From assembly GCA_963714145.1 (NCBI GenBank), contig OY970235.1, positions 8,060,001-8,124,000 of the forward strand: DNA of 64,000 nt, in the 5' to 3' direction. Position numbers and translations under genes: made by a program. The notes under the pieces were generated by a model. The model saw only the letters and a list, made by a program, of their open reading frames with translations, was not told the DNA's origin and ran no database searches. Of the stretch, positions 1-8,485 are shown in pieces (position 1 is the stretch's first letter; each line of letters begins with the position of its first letter). The stretch comes from JBBWZH01 sp035544115. Its GTDB lineage: Bacteria > Actinomycetota > Actinomycetes > Mycobacteriales > CADCTP01.

Positions 1-1400
1 GGTCGACCCGCGTCGGCCCCCCGGGCGGGCTTGCGATGTCGAGCCGACCGTCCACGGTGCGCACCCGCCGCCGGAGGCCGGACAGGCCGCCGCCGTGCGG
101 GTCGACCCCGCCCGTGCCGTCGTCGGTCACCGAGAGAACGAGGTCGCCGTTCCGCTCGGCGGCCCGGACCGTGACCGTGTTGGCTAGCTGTGCTTCGCCG
201 CGTTGGTCAGCAGTTCGGCGGCGCAGAAGTAGGCGATCGACTCGATCGCCGGGGGGCCGGTTCGGGAGGTCGGTGGTCAGCTCGACCGGGACGGCGCTGC
301 CTTCGACGAGCGCGCGAGTGCCTCGGTCAACCCGCCGTCGAGCACCGGTGGGTGGATGCCCCGGGCCAGGTCGCGCAGCTCGACCAGGGCGTCCTTGGCG
401 CCCTGGTGCGCGACGCCGACCAGCTCACGGATCTGCGGGAGGTGCGGTTCGGCCGTCGGCGTCGAGCTTCTCCGTGGCCATGCCGAGGTTCATCGCGAGC
501 GCGGCCAACCGGATCTGGGCGCCGTCGTGCAGGTCGCGTTCGAGGCGGCGGAGCATCGCGGCCGAGTCGTCGACCGCCGACGCCCGGGACTGCTTCGAGT
601 TCGTGCACCCGCTGCGCCAGCGCGCCCGGGCCGAGCAGACCGGCGCATCGTGGCGGTCCACCGTGGTGACGGCCCGGGTGAGCCAGGGAGCGGCCAGGAT
701 CAGGGCAGCGCCCACCGCGGGGCGCCGAACGTCCCGGCGTAGGTGCTGAGCTCGAACAGGCGGCCGGCGAACGGGGTGAGTGACCGGGACCGGGCGAGTT
801 GCACGTTCGGCGGGATGGTTGCGGAACAGCCCCCACCACAGCGGGTAGCTCAGGTTGACCAACCCGAAGACCCAGCAGACGCGGCGTAGGCCTCCGCCAT
901 CCCGAGTGGCAGCCGAGCAGCAGGTAACCGGCCGCCCGCCAGCCGGGGCCGTCACGGAGGCCCGGCGCCGAGCCGGCCGACGGCCGCGCCCCGGCCGGAA
1001 CGGGGACGGCGGTGCGACCCGTTCGCCGAGCAGTCGCGCCGCCAGCTAGCGGTGCACGGTGCCGACCTCGCGGGCGACCCAGGTCGCGGCGGCCCGAGCA
1101 GCACCAGCGAGGCAGCGACCAGCCGCCGATCGACGCGTGCTCCGGCTTCGCCGGCCCTGGCGCGAGCCGCCCACCGAGGGACAGAAGCCGAGCGCCAGCG
1201 GCCAGCACGGCGGGGCCGATCGGTACCGCGAGCACGCAGTACAACAGCTCGGCCCGGGTTCGCCGGGTGACCGGGGCGCGGACGGCGGCCCGCAATACGG
1301 CGAGACCGGCGGTCGGGCCGGACCCGTGGTCGGACGGTGCCTGCCGGCGGTCCGGGCCACCGGACCGGTCAGTGTCCACCCGCTCAGTGTCCGCCCTCAC
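1..1400 (-). pseudogene. Two-component sensor histidine kinase, frameshifted and incomplete at the window edge
   Basis: This is a NarL/DesK-type sensor kinase that can only be read by switching frames. An N-terminal hydrophobic sensor stretch (RRTRAELLYCVLAVPIGP) lies near 1180-1290. The HisKA_3 box ERDLHDGAQIRLAALAMNLG, with the phosphate-accepting His, lies near 480-560. An HATPase N-box (AYFCAAELLTNAAKHS) lies near 195-245. The G-box (DDGTGG, then GLSGLRRRV) lies near 60-130. A TAG stop splits the N-box from the rest of the ATPase domain, and at least three other frame changes are needed. The C-terminus runs off the left edge. The likely start overlaps the permease stop at 1397. Such kinases normally pair with a LuxR-type regulator, which would lie beyond the edge. 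Either real decay or sequencing error is possible. Confidence 0.7.
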
Positions 1401-2159
1401 GCGTCCCGCCGGGTGAGCAGCCAGCCGCCGGCGCCGAGCACCACCGCGGCGTACAGGCTGAGCATGCCGATCCAGCCCAGGCGCCAGCATCGGGTCCTGG
1501 TCGTCGCCATCGAGTTCGCGACGATCGAGATCGGCAGGAACGGAGCCAGGCCCGGGATGATCCGCGCGATGAACTGCGCCACGACGTGGACCCCGCCGAA
1601 GAGCAGCCGATGGCGGCCGGAGTGTGCCGCACGATCGTGCCGATGCCGAGGCCGAACAGGCCGATCAGGGCGAAGCCCGTGCCGGACAGCAGCACCGCCC
1701 GCAGGAGCCCGGCTGGCCCAGGGTCGGCGCCGGGATGCCGGTGCCGCAGCGCCGCCCTCGCCGGCGAAGAACGCGAGGAACGCCGTCGGCCTCCCCGACC
1801 AGCATGCGACCGCGCCGAACACGGCGGCCTTGGCGGCCAGCAGCATCCGCCGGTCCGGGGTCGCCGCCAGCGTCGACCGGATCATGCCGGAGGAGTACTC
1901 GCTGGTCACCATCAGCACGCCCAGCACACCCCGAAGAGCAGGCCGGGGGCGATGCCCGCCGAGGCGTTGTTGGTCAGGTCGGCGGACGCGTTCCGGGTGC
2001 TGAGACCGACGGCGACGCCGATGCCGATCGCGGCGACTCCGGCGATCGCCAGGGCCACCAGGTGGACCGCAGGCTGCGCAACTTGATCCATTCCATTCGC
2101 GCCACGTGCCGGAATCGATAGTGCCCGGCCGGAACGCGCGGTGCGGTGCCGGCGGTCAT
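1397..2159 (-). pseudogene. ABC-2 type transporter permease, frameshifted
   Basis: The start ATG at 2159 overlaps the stop of the upstream ATPase (ATGA). The first frame reads MEWIKLRSLRSTWW, the usual cytoplasmic entry of ABC-2 permeases. A second frame carries MVTSEYSSGMIRSTLAATPDRR, the conserved loop of this family. A third carries the hydrophobic stretch LIGLFGLGIGTIVRHTPAA, and the second frame returns with LYAAVVLGAGGWLLTRRDA as the last membrane segment. At least three single-base shifts are therefore needed. Together with the ATPase it would form an exporter of unknown substrate. Confidence 0.7.
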
Positions 2160-2907
2160 CTGGCGCTCCGTTCGGATAGTGCGGCTGCCGGTCCGGCTCG
2201 CCCGATATTCGGTGCTGCCGGCGGTGAACTCGAGGAACGCGTCCTCCAGCGACGCGGCCCGGCCGAGAGTTCGGCGACCGTCGTGTCGGCCAGCAGCCGC
2301 CCGGCGCCGATGACGATCAGCCGGTCCGCGGTCAGCGCCATCTCGCTGATCAGGTGGCTGGAGACGAACACGGTCCGGCCCTCGGCGGCGAGCGAGCGCA
2401 GCAGGTCCGGATCCAGCGGATGCCCTCCGGGTCCAGGCCGTTCACCGGCTCGTCGAGCAGCAGCACGCGCGGGTCGCCGAGCAGCGCGGCGGCGATGCCG
2501 AGCCGCTGCGCCATGCCGAGCGAGAACGTGCCGGCGCGCCGGCCGGCCACGCCGGCCAGACCGACCAGGCCGAGCACCTCGTCGACCCGGGCGGCCGGGA
2601 TGCCGTTGCTCGCGGCCAGCGCCAGCCAGGTGGGCGCGGGCCGACGGCCCGGGTGGAACGCCTCGCCTCGAGCAGCGCGCCGACCTCTCGCAGCGGCCAG
2701 TTCAGTTCGGCGTACCGGCGGCCGCCGATCGGTGCCGCGCCCGGGTCGGGGCGGTCCAGGCCGAGCATCATCCGCATCGTCGTGGACTTGCCGGATCCGT
2801 TCGGGCCGAGGAAGCCGGTCACCACGCCGGGCCGGACGTCGAAGCTCGAGCGCGTCGACCGCCAGCACCGGGCCATATCGCTTGGTCAGTGCACGGGCCT
2901 CGATCAT
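2156..2907 (-). pseudogene. ABC transporter ATP-binding protein, frameshifted
   Basis: The ATG at 2907 sits behind a GGAGG site and opens MIEARALTKRYGPVLAVDALEL. After a shift the Walker A region reads GFLGPNGSGKSTTMRMMLGLDRP. After another, the signature and Walker B region reads FSLGMAQRLGIAAALLGDPRV followed by LLLDEPVNGLDPEG. After a further shift the H-loop region reads SSHLISEMALTADRLIVIGAG. All motifs of an ABC-2 exporter ATPase are present in order, but in at least three frames. The last ~90 bases before the stop are also out of frame. It forms an operon with the permease at 1397-2159 and the sensor kinase. Confidence 0.75.
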
Positions 2908-3047
2908 CGAACCTCCGCAGCTTCCGGGCGCTACACCCGGACCGGTGGATAGCGGATTCCCGGGCGCGCTGGTCGCGGCGCGGGTTCCACCGCGAACGCT
3001 ATGAGTTCCGCGGACCGCGCTGAATACGGATAACACCCGTCCGGGTA

Positions 3048-3100
3048 CCGGGGGATTTCCCCCGGGCCCGCGCCCGGCCGGACCGGATCCGGTCCGGCCG
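3048..3100. promoter_or_regulatory. Two adjacent perfect inverted repeats in a divergent promoter region
   Basis: CCGGGGGA-TT-TCCCCCGG lies at 3048-3065. A perfect 26-bp palindrome built from the half-site CGGCCGGACCGGA and its complement lies at 3075-3100. They lie between the leftward ABC exporter operon and the rightward gene at 3154. The second palindrome ends about 20 bases before the -10 box TATGAT at 3121, so it covers the expected -35 zone. An operator is likely; a hairpin is the alternative. Confidence 0.5.
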
Positions 3101-3120
3101 TCGGCGGGGGCGGGGGGCCA

Positions 3121-3126
3121 TATGAT
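3121..3126 (+). promoter_or_regulatory. -10 promoter element of the split-barrel gene
   Basis: TATGAT matches the -10 consensus in five of six positions and lies 28 bases before the ATG at 3154, with a GGAGG ribosome site between. No clear -35 is visible; the place it should occupy is the palindrome ending at 3100. Confidence 0.45.
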
Positions 3127-3153
3127 CGCCGGCGGCGACGGTGGAGGTGGGCG

Positions 3154-3603
3154 ATGGCTGAGGCGCCTCGGGATGGCGCGGCGCGCAGGCGTGACGCGCT
3201 GGCGCGGCTGGAGAACGACGAGGACATCTGGGTCGCGTCGGCCAGCGGGGACGGCGAGCCGTATCTGGTGCCGCTGTCGTTCGTCTGGGACGGCAGGCGG
3301 CTGACGCTGGCGACGCCGGAGGCGAGCCCGACCGGGCGGAACCTGATGGCGGCCCGGCACGTGCGCCTCGGCCTCGGCCCGACCCGGGATGTGGTGATGA
3401 TCGACGGCGACGTCGAGGCGTTCACCCGGGCCGCGGTGCCGGACGACGTGGCCGAGGCGTTCGCCGCCCGCCGGTGGGACGCCCGGGCGGAGTCCAAGCC
3501 GTACGGCTACTTCCTGGTCACGCCGCGGGTCGTGCAGGCCTGGCGGGAGGAGAACGAACTCCGCGGCCGGGTGATCATGCGGGACGGGGAGTGGCTGGTC
3601 TGA
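3154..3603 (+). CDS. Pyridoxamine 5'-phosphate oxidase-like split-barrel (FMN/F420) protein
   Basis: 149 residues, with the ATG preceded by GTGGAGG. The fold is the small flavin-reductase split barrel: an early strand DIWVASASGDGEPYLVPLSFVWDG, then LTLATPEASPTGRNLMAARHVRLGLG and VVMIDGDVEAF, the pattern of actinobacterial PPOX-class F420- or FMN-dependent enzymes. It is cytosolic. The C-terminal YGYFLVTPRVVQAWREENEL helix is typical of the family. It stands alone and is divergent from the exporter operon; the exact substrate and cofactor cannot be told from sequence. The palindromes upstream suggest regulated expression. Confidence 0.85.
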   Translation: MAEAPRDGAARRRDALARLENDEDIWVASASGDGEPYLVPLSFVWDGRRLTLATPEASPTGRNLMAARHVRLGLGPTRDVVMIDGDVEAFTRAAVPDDVAEAFAARRWDARAESKPYGYFLVTPRVVQAWREENELRGRVIMRDGEWLV

Positions 3604-3658
3604 GCCGGGCCCCGCTGACCGCCCGTGCCGCGGTGCCGCCGGTCGGGTGCCGCCGCGG

Positions 3659-4432
3659 TCAGAGGCCGAGCGGGCCGCCGTCGATGGTCTCCGCCGCGGG
3701 TGGCGCGGTGAGCTGGACCGGCGCTCCGTACTCGCTGAAGTCGATCACGGAGGCGTCCGCGCCGGTCTCGACTATCTGCACCGGGACCGGCTCGCCCTTG
3801 GTGGCGACGTAGATCGTGCTGCCGGTCGACCCCTGGTCGACCACGCCGACCGTGGCGATCTCGCGGATCTGCTTCGGCTTGCCCTTGGTGAGGCTGTTCT
3901 CCGGCTTGATGAGTTCGGCCGAGATCTCGGCCGGGTTGGCGATGTCCAGCAGTGGCTTGACCTTCGCGGTCTTGACGCTCGTCTGCAGCCACTTGCCGGT
4001 CAGCTTGTCCGCGGCCGTCGCGTCGCCCAGCACGCCGACCCACAGCAGCCGGTTCGCCTTGAGGTACGCCGTCTCGCCGATGATGATCAGTTGGATCTGC
4101 AGCTTCTCGGTGCTGCCGTCCCGCCCGGCGGGAAGGGTCAGCGTGCCGGCGGCGCCGTCCTTGCCCTTGATCTTCAGGTCCAGCGAGAGTTCCTGGCCGT
4201 CGGTTCGGCCCGACCCGACAATGTGGACACTGCTGGCGTTCGTCAGCGCCGTCCGCGCCTTGGCCAGGATCTGCGCCGGCGGCAACGCGGCGACGCCGTT
4301 GTCGCGGGTCGGGACGTCCTTGCCGGTGTCGGCGGCGCCGGCCGGGCTGGCGGTTCCGCTGGTGGTCTGGCTGCAGCCACCGAGCAGCGCGACAACCGCG
4401 CCGACGACCGCGACGACTCGAACGGGGCGCAC
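3659..4432 (-). CDS. LppX/LprG-like lipoprotein
   Basis: 257 residues with a GTG start behind GGAGAGG. A lipoprotein signal (VVAVVGAVVALLGGC) places the lipidated Cys at residue 20. The body resembles the LppX_LprAFG family, in which a half-barrel binds and carries lipids at the outer face of the membrane. Visible family features are the helix AQILAKARTALTNASSVHIVGSG, a strand run ending LQIQLIIIGETAYLKANRL, and a late YVATKGEPVPVQIVETG segment. No signal or partner gene is adjacent; the divergent neighbour is the secreted cyclophilin. Confidence 0.75.
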   Translation of the reverse strand: MRPVRVVAVVGAVVALLGGCSQTTSGTASPAGAADTGKDVPTRDNGVAALPPAQILAKARTALTNASSVHIVGSGRTDGQELSLDLKIKGKDGAAGTLTLPAGRDGSTEKLQIQLIIIGETAYLKANRLLWVGVLGDATAADKLTGKWLQTSVKTAKVKPLLDIANPAEISAELIKPENSLTKGKPKQIREIATVGVVDQGSTGSTIYVATKGEPVPVQIVETGADASVIDFSEYGAPVQLTAPPAAETIDGGPLGL

Positions 4433-4654
4433 CGGAAGCCTCTCCGCCAGGGATCACGACACCAACCGGCCCAGGATGCGGCGTTACCGCCCGGCAGGAC
4501 CCGGATCCGCCCGCTCGGGCGGTCATCCCCGCGCGATCGGGCGGACCCCGTCCCGGTCGGCCGCCGGTTGATCACTCAGAGTGTCGCTGGCGGGTGCAGG
4601 CACCGGGCTGTCTAGACTGTCGACCTGCGCACCATTCGTCCCAGGGAGGCCGTT

Positions 4655-5458
4655 GTGCCGGTCGTCGTGCGGTGTCGCCAGGCAGCTCAGGCGCTTCGGG
4701 CGCCACGCCACCCGGCCGGGAGGCTGCCGGCCCGGCTGGGCGCCCTCGCGGCGGCCACGGCCATGACCGCCGGGGTGGTGGTCGGCACCGGAGCCGGGCC
4801 CGCCGCCGCCACGCCGGCGCCGCCGCGGACCACGCACGGCCCGTGCCAGTACACCCAGACACCGGATGAGCCGGCGGCCCGGCCGGTGTCCCTGCCACCG
4901 GACCCGCGCCGGACGCCGGACCGCGGCACGGTCAAGGTGCTGCTGCGGACCAACCTGGGCGACATCCCGCTCACGCTGGACCGGGCGCAGGCGCCCTGCA
5001 CGGTGCAGAGCTTCGTGCACCTGACCAGGAACCGGTTCTACGACCGCACGATCTGCCACCGGCTCACCGCGTACCCCACGCTGAAGGTGCTGCAGTGCGG
5101 CGACCCGTCCGGCACCGGCGAGGGTGGCCCCGGCTACCGCTACAAGGACGAACTGCCCACCGACCTGCCGCCCGCGCCGACCGACCCGACCGGGGCACGC
5201 CGGGTCTACCCGCGCGCGGCGCTGGCGATGGCGAACGCCGGCCCGGACACCAACGGCAGCCAGTTCTTCCTCGTCTACGCCGACTCGGCGCTGCGGCCGA
5301 ACTACACGATCTTCGGCTCGGTGCCCGGCCGCGGCCTGGCCACGCTGGACCGGATCGCCGCCGGCGGCGTCCAGCCGACCGCGGACGACCCGGCCCCGGT
5401 CGACGGGCCGCCAGCGCTGCCGACGCAGATCCGCAAGGCCACCATCCGGCACTGGTAG
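4655..5458 (+). CDS. Secreted cyclophilin-type peptidyl-prolyl cis-trans isomerase
   Basis: 267 residues with a GTG start six bases behind GGGAGG. An N-terminal Arg-rich segment and a hydrophobic Ala-rich stretch (residues ~25-50) predict export or membrane anchoring. The cyclophilin domain covers about residues 90-267: VKVLLRTNLGDIPLTLDRAQAP, SFVHLTRNRFYDRTICHRL, ALAMANAGPDTNGSQFFLVY and NYTIFGSVPGRGLATLDRI. The expected catalytic Arg of the usual FHR is seen as CHR, and Q-FF of the active site is intact. Family members catalyse prolyl isomerisation of extracytoplasmic proteins. It is convergent with serA, with a terminator between them. Confidence 0.88.
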   Translation: MPVVVRCRQAAQALRAPRHPAGRLPARLGALAAATAMTAGVVVGTGAGPAAATPAPPRTTHGPCQYTQTPDEPAARPVSLPPDPRRTPDRGTVKVLLRTNLGDIPLTLDRAQAPCTVQSFVHLTRNRFYDRTICHRLTAYPTLKVLQCGDPSGTGEGGPGYRYKDELPTDLPPAPTDPTGARRVYPRAALAMANAGPDTNGSQFFLVYADSALRPNYTIFGSVPGRGLATLDRIAAGGVQPTADDPAPVDGPPALPTQIRKATIRHW

Positions 5459-5534
5459 CCACCGCCGGCCGCGCACCGGCTGGAGCGCCGGCCCGGCCCC
5501 GCCGCCCGGCGGGCCCAGCCACCCGGCCGGGGCT

Positions 5535-5560
5535 CGCCGCGCGGGGCTACCCGCGCGGCG
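5535..5560. terminator. Hairpin directly after the serA stop
   Basis: CGCCGCGCGGG, loop GCTA and CCCGCGCGGCG form a perfect 11-bp stem that abuts the serA stop codon. It lacks a U-run, as is usual in high-GC actinobacteria. It can serve serA and perhaps the convergent cyclophilin gene. Confidence 0.75.
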
Positions 5561-6784
5561 TTACGACAGGAGCCTGAGCCGGATCGTGTCGGGCATCGCC
5601 CGCAGCGTCCGGAGCACCTGGTCCGGGTAGTCGCAGCCGATGTCGGTCAGCACGTAGCCGAGCTCGCCGCGGGTGCTCAGCAGCTGACCCTCGATGTTCA
5701 CGCCGGCGTCGGCGAGGATGCCGTTGATCGCGGCGAGCACGCCCGGGGTGTTGCGGTGCAGGTGCGCGAGCCGGTGCGTGTCGGTCTGCACGCCGAGCGC
5801 GATCGCCGGCAGGTTCACCGACAGCGAGGTGCTGCCGTGGGCGACGAAGTCGTGCAGCTTGCCGGCGACGAACTGGCCGATGTCCTGCTGCGCCTCCTCG
5901 GTGGAGCCGCCGATGTGCGGGGTGAGGATGACGTTCGGCAGCCCGCGCAGGGCGGAGACGAACTCGTCGCCGCGGCCGTCCGGCTCGTCCGGGAAGACGT
6001 CGACCGCGGCGCCGGCCAGGTGCCCGCTCGCCAGGTGCTGGCGCAGCGCGCCGTGGTCGACCACGAACCCGCGGGACAGGTTCAGGAACAGGCTGCCGGC
6101 CCGCATCCGGGCGAACTGCTCCGCGCCGAACAGCTGCTCGTTGCCGGGCCGGCCGTCCACGTGCAGGGTCACGATGTCGGCGGACTCGAGCAGCTCGTCC
6201 AGCGAGGCGCAGCGGCGGGCGTTGCCGAGGGCGAGCTTGTCGGCGGTGTCGTAGAACACCACGCTCATGCCCAGCGCCTCGGCCAGCACCGACAGCTGGG
6301 TGCCGATGTTGCCGTAGCCGACGATCCCGAGCCGGCGGCCGCGGATCTCGTGGCTGCCGTCCGCGGACTTGTCCCACACGCCCGCGTGCATGCCGCCGTT
6401 CTTGTCGGCCAGCCGGCGGGTCAACGCGATGATCTCGGCCAGCGCCAGCTCGACCACGCTGCGGGTGTTGGAGAACGGGGCGTTGAAGACGGCGACCCCG
6501 CGCCGGGACGCCGCGGCCAGGTCGATCTGGTTGGTGCCGATGCAGAACGCGCCGACCGCGAGCAGGCCCGGCGCCGCCGCCAGCGCCTCCTCGGTGACCT
6601 GCGTCTTCGACCGGATACCGAGCAGCTCGACGGTGCCGAGCCGGGCCGCCAGTTCGGCCGGGTCGAGCGCCCGGCCGGACGTCTCGACGGCGATACCGGC
6701 CTTGCTCAGCAGCGCCTCGGCGTTCGGATGGACCCCCTCCAGCAGGAGGGCCCGGACGCCGGGCACGACGCGGGGGACGGACAC
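5561..6784 (-). CDS. serA: D-3-phosphoglycerate dehydrogenase
   Basis: 407 residues, the length of the short E. coli-type SerA. It oxidises 3-phosphoglycerate to 3-phosphohydroxypyruvate, the first step of serine synthesis. The GTG start has GGAG seven bases upstream. The NAD fold shows GIVGYGNIGTQLSVLAEALGM. The substrate region shows FNAPFSNTRSVVELALAEI. The catalytic Arg lies in TLHVDGRP-type context and the catalytic His in ILTPHIGGSTEEAQ. A C-terminal ACT-like domain begins near HRNTPGVLAAINGILADAGVN and probably binds serine for feedback control. It is a single-gene unit ending in the hairpin at 5535-5560. Confidence 0.93.
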   Translation of the reverse strand: MSVPRVVPGVRALLLEGVHPNAEALLSKAGIAVETSGRALDPAELAARLGTVELLGIRSKTQVTEEALAAAPGLLAVGAFCIGTNQIDLAAASRRGVAVFNAPFSNTRSVVELALAEIIALTRRLADKNGGMHAGVWDKSADGSHEIRGRRLGIVGYGNIGTQLSVLAEALGMSVVFYDTADKLALGNARRCASLDELLESADIVTLHVDGRPGNEQLFGAEQFARMRAGSLFLNLSRGFVVDHGALRQHLASGHLAGAAVDVFPDEPDGRGDEFVSALRGLPNVILTPHIGGSTEEAQQDIGQFVAGKLHDFVAHGSTSLSVNLPAIALGVQTDTHRLAHLHRNTPGVLAAINGILADAGVNIEGQLLSTRGELGYVLTDIGCDYPDQVLRTLRAMPDTIRLRLLS

Positions 6785-6880
6785 CGGCGCACTCCAATCG
6801 GTGACAAGACCGACCTCGCAGCGTAGTCGGCCCCGCTGTGCCCGCCGCGCCGCCCTCCCGCCGCCGGGCCGGGGTGGCCG

Positions 6881-8485
6881 TCAGCCGCCGAGGCGGTCGA
6901 GCAGGGCGGGCAGGTCGACGAGCGCGATCCGGATCGCGGAGTCGCTGCAGCCGTACGGCAGCACCAGGGTGTCGCCGTGGGCGAGGGCGCCGCAGGAGTA
7001 CACGACGTTGGGCACGTAGCCGTCCCGTTCGTCCGCGGTCGGGGTGAGCAGCGGCTCGGCCAGCCGGCCGATGACCTGGCTGGGGTCGTCCAGGTCGAGC
7101 AGGATCGCGCCGATCCCGTAGACCCGCATCGGCCCGACGCCGTGGGTCAGCACCAGCCAGCCGGCCGGGGTCTCGATCGGCGGCCCGCAGTTGCCCAGCT
7201 GGATGAGTTCCCACGGCCGCTCGGGCGTCTGCAGGGTGACCGGCTCGACCCAGTTCCGGCCGTCGGACGAGGAGGCGATGGCATTGTTCTCCCGATCCCA
7301 CCGCGACAGCGCGACGTACCGGCCGTGGACGCGGCGCGGGAACAGCGCCATCCCCTTGTTCCGGGCGCCCGGCCCGGTCAGCTGGCACACCGTGAACCGG
7401 CGGAAGTCGGCCGTCTCCAGCAGGTGCGGGGCGACCTGCGCACCGTCGAACGCGGTGTAGGTGGCGTAGTAGGTGATGCCGCCGTCGTCGTGCCGGAACC
7501 GGGTGAAGCGGGCGTCCTCGATGCCGTGGCTCTCGGCCGGGCTGGTCGGCCAGATCACCCGCTCGGCGAGCCGGGAGGTCGGCGCGAACTCCAGCTCGTA
7601 GGTGCCGGCGGCGATGCGGCGCAGGTGGTCGATCGTCGCGTCCACGCTGCCGCGGGTCAGCCGCTGCCGGGCCAGCGCGGTGAGCGCGGCCTCCAGGTCG
7701 GGCGTGCCGAACTCGTCCGGTAGCCGGTCGAGGACGAACGCCGCGCTCTCGTCGTAGCCACCGAGGTCGGTGAGCGCGTGCCGGAAGGCCTCGCGCTGGT
7801 AGCTGGCCGGCCGCCGGGTGCCGGTGACGAGGGTGTCGCCGGGCTCGTCCAGCCGGATGGTCCGGCCCGGGCCGACCACCCCGGTCCGGAATTCCACGCT
7901 GGACAGGTGCCCCTCGCCGACGGCCCGGGCGCTGAGCACGACCCGCAACTCGCCCGGACCGACGCCGTCCTGGTCCGGATGCGGCACCAGGGACGGGTTG
8001 AACAGGGCCGCCGCCTCGACCGAGAACTCCTGGGTGAAGTACGCGCCGATGAGCAGCCGCCGCTCGGCGGCGATCGTGCCGGGGGCGATCATCCGGTGCG
8101 CGACCAGGGTGAAATGCGCCTCCAGGGTCCGCTCCAGGTCGCGGTGCCGGTCGGCGAAGGCGGCGAGGGTGGCGGCCAGGGCCGTGTCGACCTCGGCCTG
8201 GCTCATCGCCAGCACCCGGCGGATCACGGCGGCCGCCCGGGACTCCCCGGCGATCAACATCTCCTGGCCGGGCAGGAACAGCTTGACGATCACCCGCCGG
8301 GGGTCCGGCCGCAGCACCAGCGCGGTCCGGGTGACGAGCTCGCCGACCCGCCCGGCCGCGGGCACCGTCCGGCCGTTCCCCCGCCCGCCGCCGGACCGCC
8401 CGCCGCCGGACCGCCCGCCGCCGGACCGCCCGCCGTCGACCGGGCCGTCGCCGACGGGGCGGTCGCCGGGCGGGCGGCCGGTCAC
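6881..8485 (-). CDS. Glycoside hydrolase family 130 (mannoside phosphorylase-like) protein
   Basis: 534 residues if translation starts at the GTG overlapping the upstream stop (GTGA at 8485-8482); a second GTG at 8317 would give about 478. The beta-propeller of GH130 is clear: ESHGIEDARFTRFRHDDGGITYYATYTAFDG, GARNKGMALFPRRVHGRYVALSRWDREN, and the late GYVPNVVYSCGALAHGDTLVLPYGCSDSAI. GH130 enzymes are mostly phosphorylases of beta-linked mannosides, with some hydrolases. There is no signal peptide, so it is cytosolic. The N-terminal Gly/Arg/Ser stretch is made of 15-bp tandem repeats. It is the last gene of an operon with a glycosyltransferase and an alpha/alpha-barrel protein. Confidence 0.85.
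   Translation of the reverse strand: MTGRPPGDRPVGDGPVDGGRSGGGRSGGGRSGGGRGNGRTVPAAGRVGELVTRTALVLRPDPRRVIVKLFLPGQEMLIAGESRAAAVIRRVLAMSQAEVDTALAATLAAFADRHRDLERTLEAHFTLVAHRMIAPGTIAAERRLLIGAYFTQEFSVEAAALFNPSLVPHPDQDGVGPGELRVVLSARAVGEGHLSSVEFRTGVVGPGRTIRLDEPGDTLVTGTRRPASYQREAFRHALTDLGGYDESAAFVLDRLPDEFGTPDLEAALTALARQRLTRGSVDATIDHLRRIAAGTYELEFAPTSRLAERVIWPTSPAESHGIEDARFTRFRHDDGGITYYATYTAFDGAQVAPHLLETADFRRFTVCQLTGPGARNKGMALFPRRVHGRYVALSRWDRENNAIASSSDGRNWVEPVTLQTPERPWELIQLGNCGPPIETPAGWLVLTHGVGPMRVYGIGAILLDLDDPSQVIGRLAEPLLTPTADERDGYVPNVVYSCGALAHGDTLVLPYGCSDSAIRIALVDLPALLDRLGG
8381..8440. repeat. 15-bp tandem repeat coding a Gly-Arg-Ser stretch
   Basis: Four head-to-tail copies of CCGCCCGCCGCCGGA, the last diverged, sit in frame at the N-terminus of the GH130 gene and encode repeated SGGGR. 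The tract lies between the two possible starts of that gene. Confidence 0.85.
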
